A model generated the notes under the pieces. That model ran no database searches. It was given only the letters and a program-made list of their open reading frames with translations, and was not told where the DNA came from. A stretch of 64,000 nt of DNA from Polynucleobacter sp. GWA2_45_21 (lineage in GTDB: Bacteria > Pseudomonadota > Gammaproteobacteria > Burkholderiales > Burkholderiaceae): assembly GCF_001830325.1 (NCBI RefSeq), contig NZ_MHZG01000001.1, positions 186,001-250,000 of the forward strand, in the 5' to 3' direction. Position numbers and translations under genes: made by a program. Position 1 is the first letter of the stretch. Every line of letters starts with the position of its first letter. This document shows, one piece after another, positions 36,717 through 46,168 of this stretch.

Positions 36717-37760
36717 TTGCACTCCCCCATTGAAACCGATGCAGTCATCATTGGCGCCGGTCCGGTGGGACTCTTCCAAGTCTTCGAGCTTGGACTTCTA
36801 GAAATTAAAGCGCATGTCATTGACTCCCTTCCTGAAGTAGGTGGTCAATGTATTGAGCTCTATCCAGATAAGCCAATCTATGACATTCCGGCAATTCCGG
36901 TTTGCACTGGTCGCGAACTGATTGGCAATCTACTCAAACAAATTGAGCCATTCAAGCCACAGTTCCACTTAAATCAAGAGGTCTCCACTCTAGAAAAGCA
37001 AGCTGATGGCCGCTTTCTGATTCGCACAAGCCAAGATCAACAATTCCTAACTAAGGCCATTTTTATAGCTGCGGGCGTTGGTGCATTTCAACCACGCACA
37101 CTCAATCTGGATGGCATTGAGGCCTTTGTAGATAAACAAGTCTTCTATCGCGTCACAAACCCTGAACAATTTTCAGGCAAGCGCATGGTCATTTGTGGTG
37201 GCGGAGATTCCGCGCTAGATTGGGCCTTACATTTTGTTGATCATGCTGCAAGCGTCACACTAATTCACCGCAGAGATGAATTTAAAGCTGCGCCTCAATC
37301 AGTTGCCAAGATGCGCGCGCTTTGCGCCGCCGGGAGGATGCAACTCATCATCGGACAAATTACCGGTCTTGAAAGCTCTCATGACAAACTCACTGAAATT
37401 GCTGTTACCAATATTGATGGTGAAATTCAAAACATCGGCCTAGATGCACTCTTATTGTTTTATGGTCTCTCCCCTAAGTTGGGCCCTATTGCTGACTGGG
37501 GTCTCGGTATCGATCGCAAGCAAATTGCTGTAGATACAGCCTGCTTTCAGACTAGCACTCCCGGCATTTACGCTGTTGGAGATATCAATATCTACCCTGG
37601 CAAGAAAAAATTGATTCTGTCCGGCTTTCATGAGGCGGCATTAGCAGCCTTTGCTGCCGCAGCCTATCTGGCCCCAGAAAAGCAGATTCAGCTCCAATAC
37701 ACCACCACCTCCCCAAAGCTTCATAAAGCGCTTGGGGTCAGCCCACCGACATTCGAGTAA
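36717..37760 (+). CDS. Ferredoxin-NADP reductase, thioredoxin-reductase-like
   Basis: A 347-residue flavoenzyme of the type-2 FNR family. The FAD motif is [17 protein letters not shown] (about 10-26), the NADPH motif [15 protein letters not shown] (about 159-173) and a second FAD contact is [17 protein letters not shown]. It lacks the redox CxxC of thioredoxin reductase. The start is a TTG at 36717, one base after the fdxA stop; no ATG or GTG start lies before the FAD motif, so the TTG is the only reasonable choice. Works with FdxA. Confidence 0.92.
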   Translation: MHSPIETDAVIIGAGPVGLFQVFELGLLEIKAHVIDSLPEVGGQCIELYPDKPIYDIPAIPVCTGRELIGNLLKQIEPFKPQFHLNQEVSTLEKQADGRFLIRTSQDQQFLTKAIFIAAGVGAFQPRTLNLDGIEAFVDKQVFYRVTNPEQFSGKRMVICGGGDSALDWALHFVDHAASVTLIHRRDEFKAAPQSVAKMRALCAAGRMQLIIGQITGLESSHDKLTEIAVTNIDGEIQNIGLDALLLFYGLSPKLGPIADWGLGIDRKQIAVDTACFQTSTPGIYAVGDINIYPGKKKLILSGFHEAALAAFAAAAYLAPEKQIQLQYTTTSPKLHKALGVSPPTFE

Positions 37761-37798
37761 GCTCTTAATATCACTGAATCATTTAGCTGAATAAACCT

Positions 37799-38593
37799 AT
37801 GCGTCAATATCACAACCTCATGAAGGAAGTCCTCGAAAAGGGCGTCCAAAAGTCCGACAGAACCGGAACCGGAACGATCTCCATCTTCGGCCATCAGATG
37901 CGTTTTAATCTGGCTGAAGGCTTTCCGATGGTCACTACCAAGAAGCTCCATCTCAAGTCCATCATTCTCGAATTACTCTGGTTTCTGAAGGGCAGCACCG
38001 ATAACAACTGGCTCAAAGAGCGTGGTGTTTCTATTTGGAATGAATGGGCAGCTCCTGATGGTGACTTGGGTCCAATTTATGGCTACCAGTGGCGTTCATG
38101 GCCCGCGCCCAATGGTCAACATATCGATCAGATTGCCGAAGTGGTTGAGACTCTCAAAAAGAATCCAGACTCGCGTCGCATTATTGTCTCCGCATGGAAC
38201 GTGGCGGATATTCCTCGTATGGCTTTAGCACCTTGCCATGCTTTCTTTCAGTTCTATGTTGCTGATGGCAAGCTTTCTTGCCAGCTATACCAGCGCAGTG
38301 CCGATATCTTCTTAGGCGTGCCTTTCAATATTGCTAGCTATGCCCTATTGACCCACATGATGGCTCAGCAGTGCAATTTAGAGGTAGGTGACTTTGTCTG
38401 GACTGGCGGCGACTGCCATCTGTATAGCAACCATTTAGAGCAAGTAGATCTTCAATTATCAAGAGACTTCTTCCCACTGCCTAAGCTCAATATTTTGCGC
38501 AAGCCAGACTCCATTTTCGATTATGAATTCGAGGATTTTGAAATTGCTGGCTATGAGTCCCATCCCGCCATTAAAGCTCCAGTAGCTGTTTAA
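37799..38593 (+). CDS. thyA: Thymidylate synthase
   Basis: A 264-residue enzyme, exactly the length of E. coli ThyA, that methylates dUMP using methylenetetrahydrofolate. The start [25 protein letters not shown] is split by its Arg in SDRTGTG, the catalytic Cys is in [14 protein letters not shown] (about 146), and [18 protein letters not shown] follows. It is 14 bases from folA, which regenerates its folate product; the two form an operon. No obvious Shine-Dalgarno. Confidence 0.98.
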   Translation: MRQYHNLMKEVLEKGVQKSDRTGTGTISIFGHQMRFNLAEGFPMVTTKKLHLKSIILELLWFLKGSTDNNWLKERGVSIWNEWAAPDGDLGPIYGYQWRSWPAPNGQHIDQIAEVVETLKKNPDSRRIIVSAWNVADIPRMALAPCHAFFQFYVADGKLSCQLYQRSADIFLGVPFNIASYALLTHMMAQQCNLEVGDFVWTGGDCHLYSNHLEQVDLQLSRDFFPLPKLNILRKPDSIFDYEFEDFEIAGYESHPAIKAPVAV

Positions 38594-38607
38594 GAAATGA
38601 GAACCGC

Positions 38608-39105
38608 ATGACTGTAGCTAAACACCCCGCTATCTCGATGATTGTTGCCCGCTCACGTAATCACGTGATTGGTCGTGATAACCAAATGCCTTGGAAGATT
38701 TCTGCTGATCTGCAGTTCTTTAAAAAAGTAACCATGGGACACCCCGTCATCATGGGTCGCAAGACTTGGGAATCTATTGGTCGCCCGCTTCCTGGACGTC
38801 GCAATATTGTGGTGAGTCGCAATGCTGACTTACAGCTCACAGGCGCAGAAGTCGTCAACTCACTCGATGCAGCACTCACTACTTTGAACGAATTCCCACG
38901 CGTATTTGTGATTGGTGGAGAACAACTCTTCACCCAAGCATTCCCTCAAGCAGATCGTCTTTACATCACAGAAATCGATATGGATGTTGAGGGTGGGGAC
39001 ACCTTCTTTGAAGTTCCCGATCCAGAGCAATGGAAAGAGATTGAGTGCACCCCAGCGTCTGAGGGAGAGATTGCCTTTAGCTTTATTACGCTTGAGCGCA
39101 ACTAA
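38608..39105 (+). CDS. folA: Dihydrofolate reductase
   Basis: A 165-residue enzyme reducing dihydrofolate to tetrahydrofolate with NADPH. Active-site motifs: MIVARSRNHVIGRDNQMPW (about 11-29), with the substrate Asp in the SADLQFFKK helix, VIMGRKTWESIGRPLPGR (about 47-64) and FVIGGEQLFTQA. It follows thyA and is followed by a strong bidirectional terminator. Confidence 0.97.
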   Translation: MTVAKHPAISMIVARSRNHVIGRDNQMPWKISADLQFFKKVTMGHPVIMGRKTWESIGRPLPGRRNIVVSRNADLQLTGAEVVNSLDAALTTLNEFPRVFVIGGEQLFTQAFPQADRLYITEIDMDVEGGDTFFEVPDPEQWKEIECTPASEGEIAFSFITLERN

Positions 39106-39126
39106 GTAGATTGAAAGGTAAAAGAC

Positions 39127-39149
39127 AAAGGGCTCCTAGGAGCCCTTTT
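39127..39149. terminator. Bidirectional terminator between folA and the TRAP gene
   Basis: The perfect palindrome GGGCTCCTAGGAGCCC is flanked by AAA and TTTT, serving the convergent genes on both sides. Confidence 0.9.
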
Positions 39150-39175
39150 CTAATCCACTGCCAGCATCCAAAGTT

Positions 39176-40258
39176 TTAAAGTTTCTTCGCAAAACTGTAT
39201 TGTGCAAATGCCTGTTCTGCGACATTAAACCACTGCGCTTCCATGTTTCTGAAGACGCGATAGTCTTCAAAGATCTTTTTGAACTGAGGGTTCTTGGCGG
39301 ATTCCTCAGCGTAGGTTTCTTGGCTAGCCTTAAAGCAGGCATCCATAACTGAGGCATTGAACTTGCGCAATACTGCGCCACCTTGAACCAGTCGTTGTAA
39401 CGCCGGTGGATTCAAGGCATCGTACTTGGCACACATATCAGTGTGAGCCTCAAAACAGGCTGCTTGCCATGCAGCTTGGTATGCAGGCGGCAATGAATCC
39501 CACTGCTTTTTATTCACTAGGAATGAAAGGCTAGCCGCACCCTCCCAGAATGCGGGGTAGTAATAATTTTTAGCAACCTTAGCTAAGCCCAACTTCTCAT
39601 CATCATAGGGGCCCACAAATTCTGCAGCATCAATCGTACCTTTTTCTAATGCTGAATAAATTTCGCCAGCAGGCAACTGTTGTGGCACCACACCTAACTT
39701 CGCAAGCACTTGGCCCGCAAATCCAGCGATACGGAACTTGAGCCCCTTGAGATCTTCTGGTGATTTAATTTCTTTGCGGAACCAGCCACCCATCTGAGTA
39801 CCAGTTTGCCCACCCAAGAAGTTGACGACGTTGTAGCTAGCGTAGAGCTCGCGCATCAACTTCATGCCGTTACCATGCAACATCCAAGCAGATTGCTGGC
39901 GCGCTGTCATGCCAAATGGTGCTGCAGTATCAAAGATAAAGGCGCTGTTCTTGCCTATGTAGTAATAGCTGGCAGTATGACCACACTCCACCGTACCATT
40001 TTGAACTGCATCCAATACTTGTAGGGCTGGAACTACCTCACCCGCAGCGAATACTTTGACATTGAACTTACCATCAGTTGCTTTGCGCAAGGCGTTGGCA
40101 AATACTTCCGGCGCACCAATTAAAGTATCTAATGATTTAGGAAAACTTGAGACCAAACGCCAATTCAAGGTTGGCAAACTCTGTGCAATAGACGGAGCAG
40201 CTAATGCAGCTGCACCCGCACCAATAGTTGCCTTCTTTAAAAAGGAACGTCTTTGCAT
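39176..40258 (-). CDS. TRAP transporter solute-binding protein (DctP/TakP type)
   Basis: A 360-residue periplasmic binding protein. MQRRSFLKKATIGAGAAALAAPSIAQS is a twin-arginine signal peptide (RRSFLKK), so it is exported folded. The mature start LPTLNWRLVSSFPKSLDTL and the central KGLKFRIAGFAGQVLAKLGVV (Arg that binds the carboxylate) fit the TakP-like group that binds 2-oxo acids. ATG 40258 is chosen because it has GGAG six bases upstream; ATG 40270 does not. No DctQ/DctM membrane genes are adjacent, so its transporter must be elsewhere. Confidence 0.9.
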   Translation of the reverse strand: MQRRSFLKKATIGAGAAALAAPSIAQSLPTLNWRLVSSFPKSLDTLIGAPEVFANALRKATDGKFNVKVFAAGEVVPALQVLDAVQNGTVECGHTASYYYIGKNSAFIFDTAAPFGMTARQQSAWMLHGNGMKLMRELYASYNVVNFLGGQTGTQMGGWFRKEIKSPEDLKGLKFRIAGFAGQVLAKLGVVPQQLPAGEIYSALEKGTIDAAEFVGPYDDEKLGLAKVAKNYYYPAFWEGAASLSFLVNKKQWDSLPPAYQAAWQAACFEAHTDMCAKYDALNPPALQRLVQGGAVLRKFNASVMDACFKASQETYAEESAKNPQFKKIFEDYRVFRNMEAQWFNVAEQAFAQYSFAKKL

Positions 40259-40303
40259 CTTCTTCTCCATAATATTTTTATTTTATAAGGTTGTTTCGTA
40301 TTT

Positions 40304-41650
40304 TTATTTACCGCCAACAGTCATTGATCCAATTAAGATGGAGCCCGTTTCTTTGGTTCCACGAATCAGCGAATCACTACCAATCATCTGAATATCCATC
40401 AGCATATCGCGCAAGTTACTCGCAATCGTAATTCCCTCTACCGGGTACTGGATCTCACCGTTCTCTACCCAATAACCAAAAGCGCCGCGAGAGTAATCGC
40501 CAGTGACGTAGTTCACGCCTTGGCCCATGAGCTCTGTGACTAAGAGACCCGTACCCATTGCCTTTAAGAGTGCGGGTAATCCACCTTTAGGTGTCTTACG
40601 ACTTTGTAATGTCAGGTGATGGGAGCCACCAGCATTACCAGTAGTTTTCATGCCGAGTTTTCTGGCGGAGTAAGTGGACAAGAAATAACCCTGCAAGACA
40701 CCCTTGTCAACCACTGTTCTGGCTTTAGTTTTCACGCCCTCTTCATCAAAAGGTGCGCTACCCGTCATCGATTTTAGGTGCGGGTTTTCAAAGAGGCTTA
40801 CGTGCTTAGGTAATACTTGTTTACCCAGACTATCCAACAAAAAACTCGAGCGACGATATAGAGCACCACCAGAAACGGCCTGCACCAAACCACCTAAAAG
40901 TCCAGCCGCTAAGGGCGCCTCAAAAATAACGGGGCAACGGCGGGTCGTTAGTGATCTTGCCTTAAGGCGTGAGAGTGCACGCTCTGCCGCATACTTACCA
41001 ATCGCAGCCGGATCAGCCAATTCTTCTGGGATACGCGAACTGGAATACCAATCGTCTCTTTGCATCAGTGACTTCTTACCGCCCTCATTTGCTATTGGTG
41101 CGCAAGAAATGTAGTGACGAGAGAATGGGTAGCCACCCATAAATCCATGGCTAGTCCCCATCATGAAATGCGCATGATGTGCCGATACCGAAGCTCCATC
41201 GCTATTTTGAATTTGCTTACTCACTGCAAAAGCGGCACCTTCAGCAGCGCGCGCAATATCAATTGCAGTTGCTGAATCTAAATCCCATGGATGAAACAAG
41301 TCGAGATCAAGCGGATGTTTTTCGAGAAGTTCTTTTTCAGCAGGGCCGGCGCATAAATCTTCCGCCGTATGTTGAGCGATATGGTACGCAGCTTCAACCG
41401 TAGCCTTTAAAGACTCCTTGGTGAAATCACTGGTACTAGCATTGCCGCGGCGATGGCCCAGGAAGACCGTTACCCCAACCTGCTTATCCAAGCTTTGCTC
41501 TATGGTCTCAACCTCACCCTTGCGGACGGTAACGGAAAGACCTTGCCCCTCAGAAACTTCTGCCACCGCATCTGAGGCACCCCGCCTTTTGGCTTCCGTG
41601 AGCATGAAATCAATGATTTCTTGAAACTGATTTGATGAGTATGTAAACAT
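40304..41650 (-). CDS. pmbA: Metalloprotease PmbA (TldE)
   Basis: A 448-residue subunit of the TldD/TldE protease, which processes small peptides such as microcin precursors and CcdA. The N-terminal DAVAEVSEGQGLSVTVRKGEVETIEQS and C-terminal GVNYVTGDYSRGAFGYWVENGEI are the family signatures. TldE lacks the metal-binding histidines of TldD, which is presumably elsewhere. Its ATG is 26 bases from the divergent mog ATG; pmbA-mog-orn adjacency is common in Burkholderiales. Confidence 0.94.
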   Translation of the reverse strand: MFTYSSNQFQEIIDFMLTEAKRRGASDAVAEVSEGQGLSVTVRKGEVETIEQSLDKQVGVTVFLGHRRGNASTSDFTKESLKATVEAAYHIAQHTAEDLCAGPAEKELLEKHPLDLDLFHPWDLDSATAIDIARAAEGAAFAVSKQIQNSDGASVSAHHAHFMMGTSHGFMGGYPFSRHYISCAPIANEGGKKSLMQRDDWYSSSRIPEELADPAAIGKYAAERALSRLKARSLTTRRCPVIFEAPLAAGLLGGLVQAVSGGALYRRSSFLLDSLGKQVLPKHVSLFENPHLKSMTGSAPFDEEGVKTKARTVVDKGVLQGYFLSTYSARKLGMKTTGNAGGSHHLTLQSRKTPKGGLPALLKAMGTGLLVTELMGQGVNYVTGDYSRGAFGYWVENGEIQYPVEGITIASNLRDMLMDIQMIGSDSLIRGTKETGSILIGSMTVGGK

Positions 41651-41664
41651 GTCCTAATAATAGC

Positions 41665-41670
41665 TAGAAT
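41665..41670 (+). promoter_or_regulatory. Candidate -10 element of mog
   Basis: TAGAAT at 41665-41670 predicts transcription start at 41677, the A of the mog ATG. The -35 is weak, so this rests on the -10 and its spacing. Confidence 0.4.
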
Positions 41671-41676
41671 AGAAAC

Positions 41677-42300
41677 ATGAAGCATACCGAAGCCTGGAAA
41701 CGATCCTCCCCTGACGAAATCAAAATTGGCCTAATCTCGATCTCTGACAGAGCGAGTAAAGGCATCTACACGGATGAAGGGGTCCCCGCCCTCCGAAGCT
41801 GGCTAGAAAGCGCCCTCAGCACACCCTATGTCTTTCATGAGCGCCTGATTGCCGATGAGCGAGAAGTCATCACTGAAACCATCGTGGAGCTCACGGATGA
41901 TCTTGGCTGTGATTTAGTCCTCACCACAGGCGGCACAGGCCCTTCTCGGAGGGATGTAACCCCTGAAGCCACTATGGATGCCGGAACCCGGGAAATGCCC
42001 GGATTTGGCGAGCAAATGCGCCAAATTAGCCTACGCTTTGTACCTACGGCGATTTTGTCCCGACAAACCGCTGTTTTGCGAGAAATCGAAGGGCATACCG
42101 CCCTTGTCATCAACTTACCAGGACAACCCAAATCCATCAAGGAGACGCTCGAAGGGCTGAAAGACGCTGAAGGCAAGCCCGTTGTGCAGGGTATTTTTGC
42201 TTCAGTACCCTACTGCATTGAGCTGTTTGGCGGTCCCATTATCCAAACTCATGAATCGGTCATTAAAGTCTATAGACCCAAAAGTGCCGTCAAGAAGTAA
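41677..42300 (+). CDS. mog: Molybdopterin adenylyltransferase Mog
   Basis: A 207-residue enzyme that adenylates molybdopterin before MoeA inserts molybdate. The motifs GLISISDRASKGIYTDEG (about 18-35) and LVLTTGGTGPSRRDVTPEAT (about 83-102) mark the MoaB/Mog family; the length and C-terminal SVPYCIELFGGPII favour Mog over the shorter MoaB. It is divergent from pmbA and away from the moaA-mobA-moeA operon. No Shine-Dalgarno, so perhaps leaderless. A terminator follows at 42321. Confidence 0.93.
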   Translation: MKHTEAWKRSSPDEIKIGLISISDRASKGIYTDEGVPALRSWLESALSTPYVFHERLIADEREVITETIVELTDDLGCDLVLTTGGTGPSRRDVTPEATMDAGTREMPGFGEQMRQISLRFVPTAILSRQTAVLREIEGHTALVINLPGQPKSIKETLEGLKDAEGKPVVQGIFASVPYCIELFGGPIIQTHESVIKVYRPKSAVKK

Positions 42301-42320
42301 GGCGTCCTCACGATTGAATA

Positions 42321-42348
42321 AAAAAGGGTCTATTACTAGACCCTTTTT
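42321..42348. terminator. Bidirectional terminator between mog and orn
   Basis: AAAAGGGTCTA and TAGACCCTTTT form an 11-base-pair stem around TTAC, with A and T runs at both ends. Confidence 0.93.
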
Positions 42349-42373
42349 ACATTACTCATACCAAGAAGCCGAA

Positions 42374-42961
42374 TTACTCCGGTAAAGGCACGATGAATTT
42401 TTCTCGGTAGTACTTAAGCTCTTCAATAGACTCTTCGATATCCGCCAAGGCAGTGTGAGCCTGCTTCTTGGTGAAGCCCTTTACCAACTCCGGATGCCAG
42501 CGCTTGCAAAGCTCCTTGAGAGTAGAGACATCGATATTTCGATAATGAAAGAATGCCTCTAGTTTTGGCATGTACTTCGCCATAAAACGGCGATCCTGAC
42601 CAATCGTATTGCCACACATTGGAGCAATACCAGGTTTGATGTACTTCTTCAGAAAAGCGATGCATTCTGCTTCAGCGGCCGCTTCATCCATAGTCGATGC
42701 CTTGACCTTATCAATCAGCCCAGAACGTCCGTGGGTACCCTTATTCCAAGCATCCATGGCATCCAATAGGGCATCTTCCTGATGAATCACCCAAACAGGG
42801 GCGGTGGCAATGGTGTTGAGATGCGCATCGGTGACAATCACGGCGATTTCCAAAATACGCTCTTTTTCAGGGTCTAGGCCCGACATCTCCATATCCACCC
42901 AAATCAGGTGTTCACTGGGTGACGCTGTCTTAACTGCTGGGATAACTATTTTTTCACTCAT
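42374..42961 (-). CDS. orn: Oligoribonuclease
   Basis: A 195-residue DEDDh 3'-5' exonuclease that degrades two- to five-base RNA fragments and pGpG. Catalytic acids: [20 protein letters not shown] (D and E, about 20-39), an Asp in [12 protein letters not shown] and the final set with His and Asp in [21 protein letters not shown] 42961 (MSEKIVIPA) is preferred; ATG 42973 would be only three bases from the divergent protease gene. Convergent with mog. Confidence 0.96.
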   Translation of the reverse strand: MSEKIVIPAVKTASPSEHLIWVDMEMSGLDPEKERILEIAVIVTDAHLNTIATAPVWVIHQEDALLDAMDAWNKGTHGRSGLIDKVKASTMDEAAAEAECIAFLKKYIKPGIAPMCGNTIGQDRRFMAKYMPKLEAFFHYRNIDVSTLKELCKRWHPELVKGFTKKQAHTALADIEESIEELKYYREKFIVPLPE

Positions 42962-42976
42962 ATCTATAATCATCTC

Positions 42977-44236
42977 ATGACATTCACAATTGTTTTTCTA
43001 ATCGCCTTCATCGCCAGCTTTGGTCTACGCCACTGGTTATCCCAACGCCAAATTCGTCACGTCGCCCTTAACCGCGATGTGGTGCCCACCGAGTTTGCCC
43101 CTCAGATCTCACTAGCCGAGCATCAAAAAGCGGCCGACTACACCATCGCTAAATTGCGCCTCGGTATTTTTGAAAACGGTGTCAGCGCAATTATCTTGAT
43201 CAGCTTCACACTCTTGGGTGGTCTGCAAATTTTAAATCTATCCCTTCTGCAACTATTGGGGGAAGGCATTGCGCAGCAAATGGCTTTACTTATATCCATC
43301 GTCATCATCTCCGGAATTATTGACCTACCTTTCTCCTGGTACAAGCAATTCTATTTGGAAGAACGCTTTGGCTTTAATCGTATGAACGCTCGACTATTCT
43401 TTAGCGATATGTTCAAAGGTCTAGGGGTTGGTGGTGCGATTGGTGTTCCCCTCCTCTGGGTCATTCTGAGCTTGATGGCCCAAGCAGGAGACCTTTGGTG
43501 GCTCTGGGCCTGGGGCGTTCTTACTGCCTTCAGTTTGTTAATGCAGTGGGTATTTCCGACCTTTATCGCACCAATCTTTAATAAGTTTGAAGCACTAGAA
43601 GAAGGCGCACTCAAAACACAAATCGAAGCCCTACTAAAACGCTGTGACTTTGCAAGCCAAGGTTTATTTGTGATGGATGGCAGCAAACGTAGCGCACACG
43701 GAAATGCATTTTTTGCCGGCATGGGTAAAGCAAAGCGCATTGTCTTTTTTGATACCTTGATTGAGAAACTCAACGCCGGCGAAGTAGAGGCAGTACTGGC
43801 TCATGAACTCGGTCACTACAAGTGCAACCATATTCGCAAACGCCTACTGGTTTCTTTTGCCTTAAGCTTTGTCACTCTCGCGCTATTAGGCTGGGTCAGC
43901 ACACAGCCATGGTTCTACAGCGACCTTGGTGTGATGCCCAACCCGAATGGATATAACGGCGGCTTGGCTTTAGCGCTCTTTATGCTGGTATCACCAGTAT
44001 TTAGCTTCTTCCTCACCCCACTATCTAGCTTGGCATCACGTAAACATGAATACGAAGCAGATGGTTTTGCTGCAGACAAATCCTCTGCAAATGATTTGAT
44101 CTCTGCCCTGGTCAAGCTCTATCAAGACAATGCTTCTACTTTGACGCCCGATCCGATCTACACCACTTTTTATAGCTCGCATCCTCCCGCACCATTGCGC
44201 ATTGCTAATCTCAAACGATTCAACCAAGCTACCTAG
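42977..44236 (+). CDS. M48 family membrane metalloprotease (Ste24-like)
   Basis: A 419-residue integral membrane protein with the zinc motif HELGH in [14 protein letters not shown] (about 275) and a downstream Glu in [13 protein letters not shown], the arrangement of Ste24/CAAX-type proteases. There are about six to seven membrane segments (residues 2-18, about 65-85, 100-115, 150-170, 180-200, 295-315, 335-355). In Bacteria the substrate is generally unknown. It is followed by rsgA. The alternative, HtpX, is shorter, so Ste24-like is preferred. Confidence 0.9.
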   Translation: MTFTIVFLIAFIASFGLRHWLSQRQIRHVALNRDVVPTEFAPQISLAEHQKAADYTIAKLRLGIFENGVSAIILISFTLLGGLQILNLSLLQLLGEGIAQQMALLISIVIISGIIDLPFSWYKQFYLEERFGFNRMNARLFFSDMFKGLGVGGAIGVPLLWVILSLMAQAGDLWWLWAWGVLTAFSLLMQWVFPTFIAPIFNKFEALEEGALKTQIEALLKRCDFASQGLFVMDGSKRSAHGNAFFAGMGKAKRIVFFDTLIEKLNAGEVEAVLAHELGHYKCNHIRKRLLVSFALSFVTLALLGWVSTQPWFYSDLGVMPNPNGYNGGLALALFMLVSPVFSFFLTPLSSLASRKHEYEADGFAADKSSANDLISALVKLYQDNASTLTPDPIYTTFYSSHPPAPLRIANLKRFNQAT

Positions 44237-44241
44237 GATTG

Positions 44242-45264
44242 ATGGGGTTAATGGAACAATTTCATGCGCTATTGACTGCCTCCTATGGAAGACATTATTT
44301 AGCGCAGCGCTTAGTAAAAGATGAGCGCGGCAATGAATCTCCTATCGGTGAATTAATTCAGGTAAGCACACCAGCAAAGCAGCACATCGGCGCGGTAGGT
44401 GATCGCATGTTGTTGGAGATGACTTCGGCCGATCAAGCGCGCATTATTCGCATCGAGCCACGAGAAAACTTACTCTATCGATCGGATGCCTTTAAAAGCA
44501 AACTCATTGCCTCAAATGTTGATCAAATATTGGTGGTACTAGCTACACAACCCGCATTCTCTCCTGACCTACTAGGAAGAGCGGTTGTTGCTGCTGAGAC
44601 CAATCAAATTGGTTTGCATATTCTGCTCAACAAATGTGATCTCAAAGACAACTTAGAGCATGCCCGCAAAATCATTGCGCCCTATGCGCGTATGGGCTAC
44701 CCCATAACAGAGGTATCTGCCAAGTTTGATGAAGCCTCCATCGAAGCATTACGCCCCGCTATCTGCGGGAAGGTTTCCGTGTTTGTAGGTCAATCTGGCA
44801 TGGGTAAATCTAGCCTACTCAATGCCTGGGTTCCCAATGCAGCAGCAATTACTCAAGAGTATTCAGTTCGCTTAGATACCGGTAAACACACCACAACAGC
44901 TTGCCGCTACTTTGAGTTGCCAGAAACTTGGGGTCGTGATGCTAGCGGAAAATTGGGCGCCTTAATTGACTCCCCAGGTTTTCAAGAATTTGGTTTAGCC
45001 CACATGTCTGTGAGTGAACTAGAGCATGCCTTTAGGGAGTTTCATGATCTGCTAGGCAAGTGCCGCTTTCATAACTGCGCACACCAATCCGAGCCAGATT
45101 GCGCAATACGAGAAGCAGTCGACAGAAATGAAATAGCGCCAGAAAGACTGGCGCTATTTAGACAATTGCGTTCTGACTCAAAAACAGCTGATACGCAGAT
45201 TCAGGGAATTAGCCAAGCCAAAGAGCGATGGTCAGCATTAGCAATAAAGCCATCCAAGCGATAA
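44242..45264 (+). CDS. rsgA: Ribosome small subunit GTPase RsgA
   Basis: A 340-residue circularly permuted GTPase that checks maturing 30S subunits. The G motifs appear in permuted order: NKCD (G4), VSAK (G5), then GQSGMGKSSLLNAW (G1, about 188) and IDSPGFQEFGL (G3). The C-terminal zinc site is KCRFHNCAHQSEPDCAI. The start could be ATG 44242 (AGGA three bases upstream) or ATG 44251 (GGGG upstream). Its last 56 bases overlap the convergent CobD/CbiB-like gene. Confidence 0.95.
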   Translation: MGLMEQFHALLTASYGRHYLAQRLVKDERGNESPIGELIQVSTPAKQHIGAVGDRMLLEMTSADQARIIRIEPRENLLYRSDAFKSKLIASNVDQILVVLATQPAFSPDLLGRAVVAAETNQIGLHILLNKCDLKDNLEHARKIIAPYARMGYPITEVSAKFDEASIEALRPAICGKVSVFVGQSGMGKSSLLNAWVPNAAAITQEYSVRLDTGKHTTTACRYFELPETWGRDASGKLGALIDSPGFQEFGLAHMSVSELEHAFREFHDLLGKCRFHNCAHQSEPDCAIREAVDRNEIAPERLALFRQLRSDSKTADTQIQGISQAKERWSALAIKPSKR

Positions 45265-46168
45265 CCAAACGCCATACCAAGCCAATTGCAGATCGCATCG
45301 TGCGCTCATTCGGCTCAAGACCTACTTCGTAAACAACAGGCTCACCTGCTTCAGCCATACGCAAAGCTTCATCGCTGTCAGGCTCACTCATAGGCTCACC
45401 AAGTCGCACGCCTAAGGCACCACTACCTGATGCCAAGATTACTGCTGACAAGGAGTCAGACCATTTGCCAGTGAGGTGGCGCCATGCATACACAGCGCCT
45501 TCGAAGTTACCAACAATCGCAAAGCCCATTGCGGTGATGCGAGCTGGGACCCAATCCAATACGTAGAAGAAATGACGAGCGGCTTCGCTGAGATTGAAAT
45601 CACCTTTTTCTGACCAACGCTGGGCAGCTGTATCAGCCAAGCGATACAAGACCACGCCTGCTGGCCCCATTGGCATTAAGAACCAGAACAGCACACCAAA
45701 TACATGGTGATGTGCGCCAATAATGGCGCGCTCTAAAGCAAGTGAAATGACTTCAGTCTCGGTGAGATTGGAAGTATCCAATTCGGGGCCGTACCAGTCG
45801 CCTAAAGCTGCACGTGCCGCCGGCAAATCATAATTTGCAATTGCCTCATGAACCAGCGTAAAGGAGTGGCTAAATTGACGGAAGCCAAAAAATAAATAGG
45901 CAATGATGACGTTCCACACAAATCCCAAAATTGGGAAGGTCACCATAAACACAACATAAATAATGAAGACCAAGAATGTTGGCAGTATGAATGCAACTAG
46001 GCAGGCCATACGAGCACCAACCGGGCTTGCACCTTCCTCAGTCTTGCCGCCGAATTCGCCAGCAACCCAATCCAACCAGCGAGCACTCATGCGGGCACTC
46101 CAATGACTTGAAGTTACTGGTCGGTATTGCTCAGCAATGAGGGCGAAAAGAATAGAAAAGAAAGTCAT
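45209..46168 (-). CDS. CobD/CbiB family membrane protein
   Basis: A 319-residue integral membrane protein. MTFFSILFALIAEQYRPV at the start, central membrane segments near 55-95, then EVISLALERAIIGAHHHVFGVLFWFLMPMGPAGVVLYRLADT and the closing VWRLVIAWMALLLMLTIALWLG fit the CobD/CbiB family, which makes adenosylcobinamide phosphate, and also resemble AmpE. No other cobalamin gene is nearby and the sequence has the shorter betaproteobacterial form, so its actual function is uncertain. Its ATG overlaps the Nudix gene stop (ATGA), and its end overlaps rsgA by 56 bases. Confidence 0.82.
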   Translation of the reverse strand: MTFFSILFALIAEQYRPVTSSHWSARMSARWLDWVAGEFGGKTEEGASPVGARMACLVAFILPTFLVFIIYVVFMVTFPILGFVWNVIIAYLFFGFRQFSHSFTLVHEAIANYDLPAARAALGDWYGPELDTSNLTETEVISLALERAIIGAHHHVFGVLFWFLMPMGPAGVVLYRLADTAAQRWSEKGDFNLSEAARHFFYVLDWVPARITAMGFAIVGNFEGAVYAWRHLTGKWSDSLSAVILASGSGALGVRLGEPMSEPDSDEALRMAEAGEPVVYEVGLEPNERTMRSAIGLVWRLVIAWMALLLMLTIALWLG

